Shown piece after piece: positions 1 to 5,944 of a stretch of 5,944 bases of DNA. The stretch's first letter is position 1. The number at the start of each line of letters is the position of its first letter. The position numbers were made by a program, and so were the translations under genes. The notes below the pieces were generated by a model that had not been told where the DNA came from, did not search any database, and worked only from the letters and a program-made list of their open reading frames with translations. The stretch is from positions 1-5,944 of the forward strand of contig JAUWZF010000077.1 in assembly GCA_030615475.1 (NCBI GenBank), written 5' to 3'. This DNA comes from Dehalococcoidales bacterium. GTDB taxonomy: Bacteria > Chloroflexota > Dehalococcoidia > Dehalococcoidales > RBG-16-60-22.

Positions 1-906
1 ACGACACGCAAGGGCATCGGCCCCGCCTATACCGATAAGGTGGCCAGAACCGGCATCAGGACCGGCGACCTGCTGGACAAGGAGGTGCTACGGGAGAGGC
101 TGGCTCTGGTGCTTGATTACAAAAATAAAATAATAACCAAAGTATTCGAAAAAGAGCCGCTGTCATTCGACGAAATCTACAGCCAGTACTGCCAGTATGC
201 CGACCGGCTGTCGCCGCTTATCTGCGATACGACCGCCATGCTGGCCGCGGCGCTGGACCGCAACGACCCCATCCTCCTCGAAGGCGCTCAGGGGGTCCTG
301 CTCGACCCCGATTTCGGCACATACCCCTACGGAACGTCTTCCTCGCCGATGGCCGGCAATGCCTGCCTGGGGTCGGGACTCGGCCCCAACCAAGTCACCC
401 ATGTCCTGGGCGTGTTCAAGGCTTTTCAAACCAGAGTGGGCAGCGGCCCGATGCCCACGGAACTCAAGGACGAAATCGGCGACGCTATACGAGAATACGG
501 TCAGGAATACGGCACCGTTACCCGACGGCCCCGCCGCTGCGGATGGTTTGATGCCGTGGCAGCCCGATTCAGCACACGTGTTAACGGATTCACCAGTGCC
601 GCCATCACCCGCCTCGATGTCCTTGATAAGCTGCCGCGACTGAAGATATGCACCGGCTATAAAATCAACGGGGAGACAATCGACAATTTTCCGGCCAGTG
701 CCGCCACTCTGGAGAAATGCCAGCCCGTCTATGAAGAGCTGCCGGGGTGGGAAAAACCTACCGGTAACATCCGAATCTATAAAGAATTACCGCCCAAAGC
801 TCAACGGTATGTTAAGAGGCTGGAGGAGCTAATCGGCTGCCCGGCGAGCCTGATTTCGATAGGCAAGAGACGGGAGCAGACCATCGTCAGGAAGTCGATT
901 TTCTAA
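1..906 (+). CDS. purA: Adenylosuccinate synthetase, 3' part (5' end outside window)
   Basis: PurA joins IMP and L-aspartate using GTP to give adenylosuccinate, the first committed step from IMP to AMP, in the cytoplasm. The reading frame is open from base 1, and the first residues TTRKGIGPAYTDKVAR match the family signature aligned to E. coli residues 128-143. The GTG at 40 is therefore an internal valine, not a start, and about 127 residues are missing from a protein of about 428. Visible landmarks (residue 1 = base 1) are EGAQG (94-98, IMP-binding Gln), DFGTYPYGTSS (104-114), EYGTVTRRPRR (169-179, the IMP/aspartate loop), TRLDVLD (203-209, guanine recognition) and the C-terminal SIGKRREQTI (286-295). 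Several usually conserved positions differ: the loop has V and R where TTG is usual, TRLD replaces TKLD, and SIGK replaces S-x-GP. The rest of the fold is intact and the gene ends normally with TAA. It converges on dapA and seems to be its own transcription unit. Identity is certain; whether the substitutions affect kinetics is unknown. Confidence 0.98.
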   Translation, partial: TTRKGIGPAYTDKVARTGIRTGDLLDKEVLRERLALVLDYKNKIITKVFEKEPLSFDEIYSQYCQYADRLSPLICDTTAMLAAALDRNDPILLEGAQGVLLDPDFGTYPYGTSSSPMAGNACLGSGLGPNQVTHVLGVFKAFQTRVGSGPMPTELKDEIGDAIREYGQEYGTVTRRPRRCGWFDAVAARFSTRVNGFTSAAITRLDVLDKLPRLKICTGYKINGETIDNFPASAATLEKCQPVYEELPGWEKPTGNIRIYKELPPKAQRYVKRLEELIGCPASLISIGKRREQTIVRKSIF

Positions 907-939
907 TAGAAAATGGTAACCCATCCCCTTCAGGGTGAA

Positions 940-974
940 CCCCCTTCCCTTGGGTATTTGTGAAGGGAAGGGGG
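940..974. terminator. Perfect 12-bp hairpin downstream of purA
   Basis: Bases 940-951 (CCCCCTTCCCTT) pair without mismatch with 963-974 (AAGGGAAGGGGG), leaving an 11-base loop. It begins 33 bases after the purA stop. On the plus strand it is followed by an A-rich run rather than T, so it is not a canonical intrinsic terminator for purA. It may still stop transcription weakly or shield the purA 3' end from exonucleases. The pairing is seen directly; the function is inferred. Confidence 0.6.
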
Positions 975-1005
975 AATAAAAGAAGAGGGGCGTTTTGCCC
1001 CTCTT
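975..1005 (-). terminator. Intrinsic terminator of the dapA-side operon
   Basis: Bases 983-991 (AAGAGGGGC) pair perfectly with 997-1005 (GCCCCTCTT) around a 5-base loop. Read on the minus strand the hairpin lies 36 bases after the dapA stop and is followed directly by CTTTTATT (982-975), the layout of a Rho-independent terminator for the minus-strand cluster. On the plus strand the stem is followed by AGAGTTACC, a poor T-tract, so it would serve purA less well. Confidence 0.75.
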
Positions 1006-1041
1006 AGAGTTACCGCTTAACGAGACTCAATCGGATAACAT

Positions 1042-1932
1042 TTACGCCTTAATATCGATGGTGTATTTTTTCAAGGTCTCGATGATGGCGGCCGCTGTTT
1101 TTTCATCGGGCGGGAGGAGGGGCAGGCGCGGCGCGCCTACCCGGAAGCCGACGTGATTGAGGGCATACTTAACGGGACCTGGATTAGGCTGGATAAAAAG
1201 CACGTTTACCAGCGGCACCAGGTGGCGGTGGATGGCCGCTGCTTCTTTAACGTTATTGTCCAGGACATATTCCATCATCTTCCTGACCTGCTTGCCGACG
1301 AGATGCGTGACCACGCCGATGGTGCCGTAGCCTCCGAGAGCCATGATGTGAAAGGTATCGGTATCATTACCGCTCCAGATGCGGAAGTTTTCCCCGGCCT
1401 GGCTGATTACCTGAGCGACGTGGGCCATATCGCCGTTGGCTTCCTTCACTCCAGCGATATTATCTATTTTACTCAACCGGACGATAGTTTCCGAAGTCAT
1501 ATTGACAATAACGCGCGAAGGTATGTTGTACATGATGATGGGCAGGCTGGTGCTTTCGGCAACGGCCTTGAAGTGCTGATAGATACCTTCCTGGGTAGGC
1601 TTGTTATAGTAAGGGACAACGGACAGGCAGGCATCGACGCCGATTTTCTCCGCCCCCTGGGTCGCTTCCACGGCCTCGGCGGTGCTGTTGCTGCCGGTAT
1701 AGGCGACAATAGTCCCCCTATCGCCGACAACAGACTTTACTTCCTTAAACAGGCGCAGCTCTTCCTCCCAGGAAAGCGTCGGCGCTTCCCCGGTGGTGGC
1801 CGCCACCACGACGCCGTCACACCCCGAATCGAGCAGGGCTAATGCCAGTTTTTTAGCCTGCTCGTAGTCGACTTCCCCGTTTTCCTTGAACGGAGTCACC
1901 ATGGCTGTTAATACCCGTCCCAGCTTTTTCAT
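1042..1932 (-). CDS. dapA: 4-hydroxy-tetrahydrodipicolinate synthase (DapA)
   Basis: DapA condenses pyruvate with L-aspartate 4-semialdehyde, the first step dedicated to the diaminopimelate/lysine branch, in the cytoplasm. The 296-residue length fits this class I aldolase (TIM-barrel) family. Lys163 in GVKEA is the Schiff-base lysine, Tyr135 in MYNIPSR and Thr47 in TTGE belong to the proton relay with Tyr109 of PYYNKP, and Arg140 is the carboxylate-binding arginine (E. coli K161, Y133, T45, Y107, R138). The residues that bind feedback lysine in E. coli are only partly kept: Asn82, Glu86 and Tyr108 are present, but the positions of His53 and His56 are Trp55 and Glu58, so lysine inhibition is probably weak (inference). 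The start is ATG, with AAGGAGG nine bases upstream lying inside the end of asd, only two bases after the asd stop. It is the last gene of the cluster and runs into a terminator-like hairpin. NAL/KDG-aldolase relatives are an alternative, but the dap neighbours support DapA. Confidence 0.97.
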   Translation of the reverse strand: MKKLGRVLTAMVTPFKENGEVDYEQAKKLALALLDSGCDGVVVAATTGEAPTLSWEEELRLFKEVKSVVGDRGTIVAYTGSNSTAEAVEATQGAEKIGVDACLSVVPYYNKPTQEGIYQHFKAVAESTSLPIIMYNIPSRVIVNMTSETIVRLSKIDNIAGVKEANGDMAHVAQVISQAGENFRIWSGNDTDTFHIMALGGYGTIGVVTHLVGKQVRKMMEYVLDNNVKEAAAIHRHLVPLVNVLFIQPNPGPVKYALNHVGFRVGAPRLPLLPPDEKTAAAIIETLKKYTIDIKA

Positions 1933-1934
1933 TG

Positions 1935-2966
1935 TTACTGGCCTCCTTCCGGTTTTACCCAGTCATGTTTTATCATTTCTTCGGCAATCTGGATGGTGTT
2001 GAGAGCCGCTCCCTTGCGTAAATTATCGGCGACAATCCACATGGCCAGGCCGTTGGGATGCGAGATGTCCTTCCTGATACGGCCGACGAAGACCTCGTCG
2101 GTCCCGACCGCCGACCACGACTGCGGATACAGGCTGATAGCCGGATCGTCCAGCACCCTCACCCCCGGAGCCCGCGAGAGAATCCGCTGAGCTTCCTCCA
2201 CCTCCATCGGCTGGGAGAACTCCACGTGGACTGCCTCGCTGTGCCCTACCATTACCGGCACGCGCGCACAGGTAGCCGACACGGCGATATCATCGGCGTG
2301 CATTATCTTTCTGGTCTCTTCCAGCATCTTCCACTCTTCCCTGGTGTACCCGTTGTCCAGAAAGACATCAATCTCAGGCAGCACGTTAAAGGCTATCTGG
2401 TGAGGGTAAACATGCGGAATGGTAGCCTGCCCTTCCAGCACCTGCCGGGCCTGTGTCCTCAACTCCTCGACAGCGGCGGAGCCGGTGCCCCCTACCGACT
2501 GGTAGGTATCAACAATGATACGCTTGATAGGGTTGACCTTATGCAGCGGGTACAGAGCCACGACCATCTGAATGGTGGAGCAGTTTGGATTGGCGATAAT
2601 TCCCTTATGCAGCCTGATATCCTCGGGATTGACCTCGGGCACCACCAGCGGCACGCCCTTGTCCATTCTCCAGGCCGAGCTGTTATCGACGACCACGGCG
2701 CCGGCTTTGGCCGCTATCGGCGAGAAATACCGACTCTGTTCGGCACCGGCCGAAAACAGGGCAATTTCCACGCCCCCGAAAGAATCGGCGGTGGTCTCTT
2801 CGACCTCAATCTCCCGGTTACCGACCGGCAGTTTCCTGCCCGCCGAGCGGTCCGACGCCATGAGACGAATCGAGGCCATAGGGAAGTTGCGCTGGAGCAG
2901 TATCTTGATAAACTCCTGCCCTACCAGCCCGGTGGCCCCAACTATAGCTACATGACAGTCCTTCAC
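1935..2966 (-). CDS. asd: Aspartate-semialdehyde dehydrogenase
   Basis: Asd reduces L-aspartyl-4-phosphate with NADPH to L-aspartate 4-semialdehyde, the branch point towards lysine and towards threonine/methionine, in the cytoplasm. At 343 residues it has the usual family length. The N-terminal nucleotide-binding loop is GATGLVG (10-16). DNSSAWRM (94-101) and NPNCSTIQM (126-134) follow, with Cys129 as the acyl-enzyme nucleophile. Gln156 in TYQ, and Arg235 and His242 in RVPVMVGHSE, are the remaining substrate-binding and catalytic residues. The loop after Gln156 reads SVGGTG where SVSGTG or ASGAG is usual, a Ser-to-Gly change at residue 159. The start is GTG, chosen because the glycine-rich loop follows at the right distance and GAGGA sits four bases upstream. 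That Shine-Dalgarno overlaps the dapB stop codon, and the gap is only seven bases. The product is used directly by DapA from the next gene. Assignment is secure. Confidence 0.97.
   Translation of the reverse strand: MKDCHVAIVGATGLVGQEFIKILLQRNFPMASIRLMASDRSAGRKLPVGNREIEVEETTADSFGGVEIALFSAGAEQSRYFSPIAAKAGAVVVDNSSAWRMDKGVPLVVPEVNPEDIRLHKGIIANPNCSTIQMVVALYPLHKVNPIKRIIVDTYQSVGGTGSAAVEELRTQARQVLEGQATIPHVYPHQIAFNVLPEIDVFLDNGYTREEWKMLEETRKIMHADDIAVSATCARVPVMVGHSEAVHVEFSQPMEVEEAQRILSRAPGVRVLDDPAISLYPQSWSAVGTDEVFVGRIRKDISHPNGLAMWIVADNLRKGAALNTIQIAEEMIKHDWVKPEGGQ
1942..1948 (-). promoter_or_regulatory. Shine-Dalgarno of dapA inside asd
   Basis: The minus strand reads AAGGAGG nine bases before the dapA ATG. 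The motif lies within the last codons of asd (Glu-Gly-Gly), so ribosomes finishing asd uncover and probably feed the dapA start. Confidence 0.85.
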
Positions 2967-2970
2967 TTTT

Positions 2971-2975
2971 TCCTC
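2971..2975 (-). promoter_or_regulatory. Shine-Dalgarno of asd overlapping dapB stop
   Basis: The minus strand reads GAGGA followed by AAAA and the GTG start of asd. It shares bases with the TGA stop of dapB, which supports translational coupling and justifies the GTG start. Confidence 0.8.
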
Positions 2976-3768
2976 ACAGACCCAATAAATTATCCAGGCC
3001 GTAAATAAATCCCTTGCGTTTCATCACTTCTTTAACGGCCAGCAATACGCCGGGCATAAAGGCCTCCCGGCTAATCTGGTCATGCCTTATCCTCAATGTC
3101 TGGCCGTCTCCGCCCAGAATTACCTCCTGGTGCGCCATCAGGCCGGGCAGACGGACGCTGTGTATATTTATGCCTTCAACCGACTTCCCGCGAGCCGGCG
3201 AGTCCTCTCCCGGTACCGCCGGCGGGAGGAAGGGCTTACCCCTGACTTTGGCCATGTCCCGGGCGGTGGTCTGAGAAGTCCCCGAAGGCGCATCCAGCTT
3301 GCGGTCGTGGTGCAGCTCGATAATTTCGGCGTGGTCGAAATATTTACCGGCTATTTTAGCCAGGTGCATCATGAGAACGGCACCCAGGGCGAAATTGGGC
3401 GCCACCACGATGCCAATCTCGCCGGACTCGGCCAGCTTCTTCATCTCATCAAGGTCGTCGGCGGTAAAGCCGGTCGTCCCGATAACCATGTTGATGCTGT
3501 GCCGTGATGCCGTACGCACGGCCGGCAGGCTGGCCCTGGCGATACTGAAATCGACAATAACATCCGGCTGGCAACTGCCGATAATGGCGTCAAGGTCGGC
3601 CGAGAAAGGCACTTTGCCCGAACCGTCCGGCAGAGTCAGGTGCTCCCCGGGGACCTTTACGTCAATGGCTCCTACCAGCTGCATTTCCGGCTCCTGGCAA
3701 ACAGCCTTCACCACTTCCTGACCCACCCTGCCTGACGCTCCATAGACTACTACCTTAATACGTTCCAT
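2974..3768 (-). CDS. dapB: 4-hydroxy-tetrahydrodipicolinate reductase (DapB)
   Basis: DapB reduces the DapA product with NAD(P)H to tetrahydrodipicolinate, in the cytoplasm. The chosen start gives 264 residues, typical for the family. The N-terminal dinucleotide-binding loop is GASGRVG (10-16). GTTG (97-100) and APNFALG (123-129) line the cofactor and substrate site, and ELHHDRKLDAPSGT (151-164) carries His153, His154 and Lys157, which correspond to E. coli H159, H160 and K163. The C-terminal part has IHSVRLPGL and the conserved FMPGVLLAVK. An acidic residue (Asp36) after the second strand allows NADH use (inference). The ATG at 3768 is preferred over a TTG at 3783 because GAGGTG lies seven bases before the ATG and overlaps the TTG region, and because the protein then begins MERIKVVVYG as expected. 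It is preceded by pnp with a 35-base gap and followed by asd after seven bases. Confidence 0.97.
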   Translation of the reverse strand: MERIKVVVYGASGRVGQEVVKAVCQEPEMQLVGAIDVKVPGEHLTLPDGSGKVPFSADLDAIIGSCQPDVIVDFSIARASLPAVRTASRHSINMVIGTTGFTADDLDEMKKLAESGEIGIVVAPNFALGAVLMMHLAKIAGKYFDHAEIIELHHDRKLDAPSGTSQTTARDMAKVRGKPFLPPAVPGEDSPARGKSVEGINIHSVRLPGLMAHQEVILGGDGQTLRIRHDQISREAFMPGVLLAVKEVMKRKGFIYGLDNLLGL

Positions 3769-3775
3769 GATAGAA

Positions 3776-3781
3776 CACCTC
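3776..3781 (-). promoter_or_regulatory. Shine-Dalgarno deciding the dapB start
   Basis: The minus strand reads GAGGTG seven bases before the ATG at 3768. An upstream in-frame TTG (3783-3781) overlaps this motif and has no suitable Shine-Dalgarno of its own, so the longer start is unlikely. I see no convincing promoter in the 35 bases between pnp and dapB. Confidence 0.8.
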
Positions 3782-3803
3782 AACTAAAAATTGGGGGGAA
3801 ATA

Positions 3804-5944
3804 TTAGCTACGTTTATAAGGAGGTCGTGAAGGGCCCCGGTTCGGCCTCGGCTGGCGGTCACCGCCGGAATAACGCGGCCTGTCACCACGATAGCCGGAT
3901 GAGCCACCGGAGCTACTCCTTCTAAACGGGTAGTCTGCCGAGGGTTCATCTTCCCGCCGGTTCCCCGCGTCTCCCGATTCTTTCTCAAACAAAGCCCGCC
4001 GCGAGAGATTTACCCGGCCCATATTGTCAATGTTGATAACCTTGACCGTAATCTCGTCGCCGATTTTAACCTCGTCTTCAACTCTGGCCACGCGGTAGTC
4101 CGCCAGTTCACTGATGTGCACCAGCCCATCCTTGCCGGGGAGAATCTCCACCATGGCGCCGAAGTCCAGGATGCGCGACACCTTTCCGGTGTAAACGGTA
4201 CCAACTTCCACTTCCTTGGTCAGACCTTCAATGATTTCAATAGCTTTCTTAGTGGCCTCCATATCCGGTGAGCCGATAACTACGGTGCCATCGTCAGTAA
4301 CGTCGATGGTCGTCTTGGTTTCCTCGATTATCGACCTGATGGTCTTGCCGCCGGTACCGATGACGGCCCCGATTTTACTGGGGTCGATTTTTATCTTGGT
4401 CATTCTCGGGGCGTAGGGACTGACATCCGGTCGGCTGGCATCAATAGTCTGGGCCATCTTGTCAAGAATAAACAATCGGCCCTCTTTAGCCTGGGCCAGC
4501 GTTTTTTCCACTATCTCAAGACTCAAGCCCTTAAGCTTGGTGTCCATCTGTATCGCCGTAATGCCGTCCCGGGTACCGGCTATCTTGAAGTCCATATCGC
4601 CGTTAAAGTCTTCCTGTCCCTCAAGGTCGGTCAAGACCACGAATTTACCGTCATCACCGGTAATCAGCCCCATAGCGATGCCGGCCACGGCCTTCTTGAC
4701 CGGTATGCCCGCATCCATCAGCGACAGGCTGCCGGCGCAGACACTGGCCATAGAGGTACTGCCGTTAGAACTCAGGACTTCCGAGACAAGGCGTATGGCA
4801 TAGGGGAAATCCTCGTCATCGGGCAGCATCGGAAGCAGGGCTCTTTCGGCCAGGGCGCCGTGCCCTATCTCGCGGCGGCTGGTGGAACCGACACGCCTCA
4901 CCTCGCCGTTGGAAAACCCGGGGAAATTATAGTGGTGCATGAAGCGCTTGCTTTCCTCTATCCCCAGTCCGTCGAGCATCTGCTCCTTACGGGTGGAACC
5001 CAGGGTGGTAATTGACAGTACCTGGGTCTGCCCCCGAGAGAACAGGCCGGAGCCGTGGGTACGCGGCAGTAAACCCACCTCACAGCTTATCGGTCGGATT
5101 TCGGTGATGCCGCGTCCGCCTACACGCTGTTCCTTATCCAGTATCCGCGTCCTCAGTACGTATTTAAGTCTAACATCAAGAGCCTCCAGAATTTCCTTCT
5201 CCTGATACGTTTCGGCGAATTTCTCCAAAAGCTCGGCTTTCACGTCGTCCAGCGCCTGTTCGCGCTGCTCTTTATCCGCCTGACCGAGTATCCGGTCGAG
5301 CTTCTCATCGTCAATTTTACCCACCGCCGCAACCGCCTCCGCGTTCACTTCTTCCTCAGGTACCGGCAGCTTGGGCTTGCCCGACGCCTGCTGAAGCTGT
5401 TCCTGGATTCGTATGATATCCTGATTGGCCTCGTGAGCTAATTTAACCGCCTGAAGAACGATATCCTCGGAGATTTCCCTGGCTCCCGCTTCCACCATGA
5501 TAACCTTGTCCCTGGTACTGACGACAATGAGGTCAAGCTGGCTTTCTTCCAGCTGGGCCATCCTGGGATTCAGCACCATTTTGCCGTTGATGTAACCTAC
5601 GTTGACGGCACCCACCGGCCCGTCAAAGGGTATCTCTGAGAGCGACAGGCACGCCGAAGCGCCGAGAATCGAAAGTATGTCCGGGTCATTCTCCAGGTCG
5701 GCCGAGAGCACGGTGGTGATTATCTGAATATCGCTGTGCCAGCTCTTGGGCAGCAGCGGGCGTATGGGGCGGTCCGTCTGCCGGCAGGCCAGAGTAGCCG
5801 CCTCGCTGGGACGCCCCTCCCTCCTGATAAAACCGCCGGGGATTTTACCGGCGGCGTATAATCGCTCTTCGTAGTCGATGGTCAGGGGCAGAAAATCGAC
5901 CCCTTCCCTGGCTCCCCTGTTGAAGCACATCGTCACCAGGACGA
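3804..5944 (-). CDS. pnp: Polyribonucleotide nucleotidyltransferase (PNPase), 5' end outside window
   Basis: PNPase degrades RNA 3' to 5' by phosphorolysis and acts as a trimer in mRNA turnover. The frame stays open to the window edge. The GTG at 5936 is the internal Val of VLVT, not a start, so about 40 residues are missing from roughly 750. Numbering from that Val, the first RNase PH core (1 to ~180) has EGVDFLPLT and the RNA-gripping loop FIRR (36-39). An all-alpha linker follows (~185-265). The second core (~270-500) has RTHGSGLFSRGQTQ (292-305), RREIGHG (354-360), the phosphate-binding NGSTS (391-395) and GDMDFK, with Asp443, Asp449 and Lys451 equivalent to E. coli D486, D492 and K494. 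The KH domain (~511-571) has GTGG (527-530), and the S1 domain (~576-648) has DFGAMVEI and GLVHISE. The last ~50 residues are an Arg/Gly/Ser/Pro-rich tail. An unusual point is RVGGR (271-275) where RxDGR is usual. It is the first visible gene of the dap cluster. Confidence 0.98.
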   Translation of the reverse strand, partial: VLVTMCFNRGAREGVDFLPLTIDYEERLYAAGKIPGGFIRREGRPSEAATLACRQTDRPIRPLLPKSWHSDIQIITTVLSADLENDPDILSILGASACLSLSEIPFDGPVGAVNVGYINGKMVLNPRMAQLEESQLDLIVVSTRDKVIMVEAGAREISEDIVLQAVKLAHEANQDIIRIQEQLQQASGKPKLPVPEEEVNAEAVAAVGKIDDEKLDRILGQADKEQREQALDDVKAELLEKFAETYQEKEILEALDVRLKYVLRTRILDKEQRVGGRGITEIRPISCEVGLLPRTHGSGLFSRGQTQVLSITTLGSTRKEQMLDGLGIEESKRFMHHYNFPGFSNGEVRRVGSTSRREIGHGALAERALLPMLPDDEDFPYAIRLVSEVLSSNGSTSMASVCAGSLSLMDAGIPVKKAVAGIAMGLITGDDGKFVVLTDLEGQEDFNGDMDFKIAGTRDGITAIQMDTKLKGLSLEIVEKTLAQAKEGRLFILDKMAQTIDASRPDVSPYAPRMTKIKIDPSKIGAVIGTGGKTIRSIIEETKTTIDVTDDGTVVIGSPDMEATKKAIEIIEGLTKEVEVGTVYTGKVSRILDFGAMVEILPGKDGLVHISELADYRVARVEDEVKIGDEITVKVINIDNMGRVNLSRRALFEKESGDAGNRREDEPSADYPFRRSSSGGSSGYRGDRPRYSGGDRQPRPNRGPSRPPYKRS
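3807..3971 (-). other. Arg/Gly-rich disordered tail of PNPase
   Basis: After the S1 domain, residues 656-710 of the visible protein are low-complexity: an acidic stretch (REDEPSAD) followed by twelve arginines between residues 660 and 709, mixed with Gly, Ser, Pro and Tyr. No fold is expected. Positively charged RG-type tails commonly bind RNA or protein partners; here that is an inference. Confidence 0.75.

Larger units (their letters stand above)
915..1014. repeat. GGTAAC/GTTACC inverted repeat enclosing both hairpins
   Basis: GGTAAC at 915-920 is the exact reverse complement of GTTACC at 1009-1014. Together with the two inner hairpins this allows a three-way-junction fold spanning nearly all of the convergent intergenic region. 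The six-base match could be chance, so this is only a structural observation. Confidence 0.4.
1042..5944 (-). other. Probable pnp-dapB-asd-dapA operon
   Basis: All four genes lie on the minus strand with gaps of 35, 7 and 2 bases. Two of the three internal ribosome sites overlap the preceding gene, no terminator hairpin lies between them, and a good terminator follows dapA. The promoter must be upstream of the window or inside pnp. No lysine riboswitch or other leader is present in the visible gaps, so any lysine control at the RNA level would have to act outside this window. Confidence 0.75.

Noticed and set aside
40..42. GTG as a purA start codon
   Set aside because: The codons before it (1-39) encode the conserved TTRKGIGPAYTDK motif of PurA, so the gene simply continues beyond the window.
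1153..1842. Plus-strand open frame (229 codons) antisense to dapA
   Set aside because: Shadow of dapA; no recognisable domain and no convincing ribosome site, while dapA is complete and well supported.
2058..3008. Long plus-strand open frame (316 codons) antisense to asd
   Set aside because: It mirrors the codon bias of asd, its product matches no family I recognise, and asd on the other strand has all catalytic motifs and a proper ribosome site.
3769..3803. Possible promoter or riboswitch between pnp and dapB
   Set aside because: Only 35 bases, with no clear -10/-35 pair and no room for a lysine riboswitch; it holds just the dapB Shine-Dalgarno and a short A/T and C-run stretch.
3755..3988. 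Minus-strand 77-codon frame overlapping the pnp tail and dapB start
   Set aside because: It lies in another frame of the GC-rich, low-complexity pnp tail and has no independent support.
5934..5936. GTG as a pnp start codon
   Set aside because: It is the internal Val of the conserved VLVT strand; about forty N-terminal residues of the first RNase PH core lie outside the window.

Overview
This window is a compact stretch of bacterial housekeeping chromosome. It holds the 3' part of purA on the plus strand and, convergent to it on the minus strand, a closely packed cluster that reads pnp (5' end cut by the window) > dapB > asd > dapA. Nothing mobile, repetitive, phage-like or CRISPR-like is visible, and I see no undescribed system. 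The points of interest are details inside otherwise ordinary genes.

Organism: the protein sequences look bacterial. The overall flavour of PurA, Asd and PNPase suggests Chloroflexota, class Dehalococcoidia or a relative. This is a judgement from remembered sequence similarity, not from a search, and I hold it only moderately. A Firmicutes-like relationship of gene order (pnp near asd and dapA) is also apparent.

Layout: 1-906 is purA without its first ~127 codons. 907-1041 is a 135-base convergent intergenic region with two perfect hairpins (940-974 and 983-1005) enclosed by a GGTAAC/GTTACC inverted repeat. On the minus strand the second hairpin followed by a T-rich run fits an intrinsic terminator for the dap cluster. 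1042-1932 is dapA, 1935-2966 asd and 2974-3768 dapB. 3804-5944 is pnp without its first ~40 codons. Minus-strand gaps are 35, 7 and 2 bases, and the Shine-Dalgarno sequences of asd and dapA lie on or inside the end of the preceding gene, so co-transcription and translational coupling are likely.

How the genes work together: Asd makes L-aspartate 4-semialdehyde, DapA condenses it with pyruvate, and DapB reduces the product to tetrahydrodipicolinate. These are three linked steps of the diaminopimelate/lysine pathway, and Asd also feeds threonine and methionine synthesis. Aspartokinase and the later dap steps are not in the window. PNPase is an RNA-degrading enzyme with no metabolic link to lysine; it is probably only an upstream operon partner. 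PurA belongs to a separate AMP-synthesis unit.
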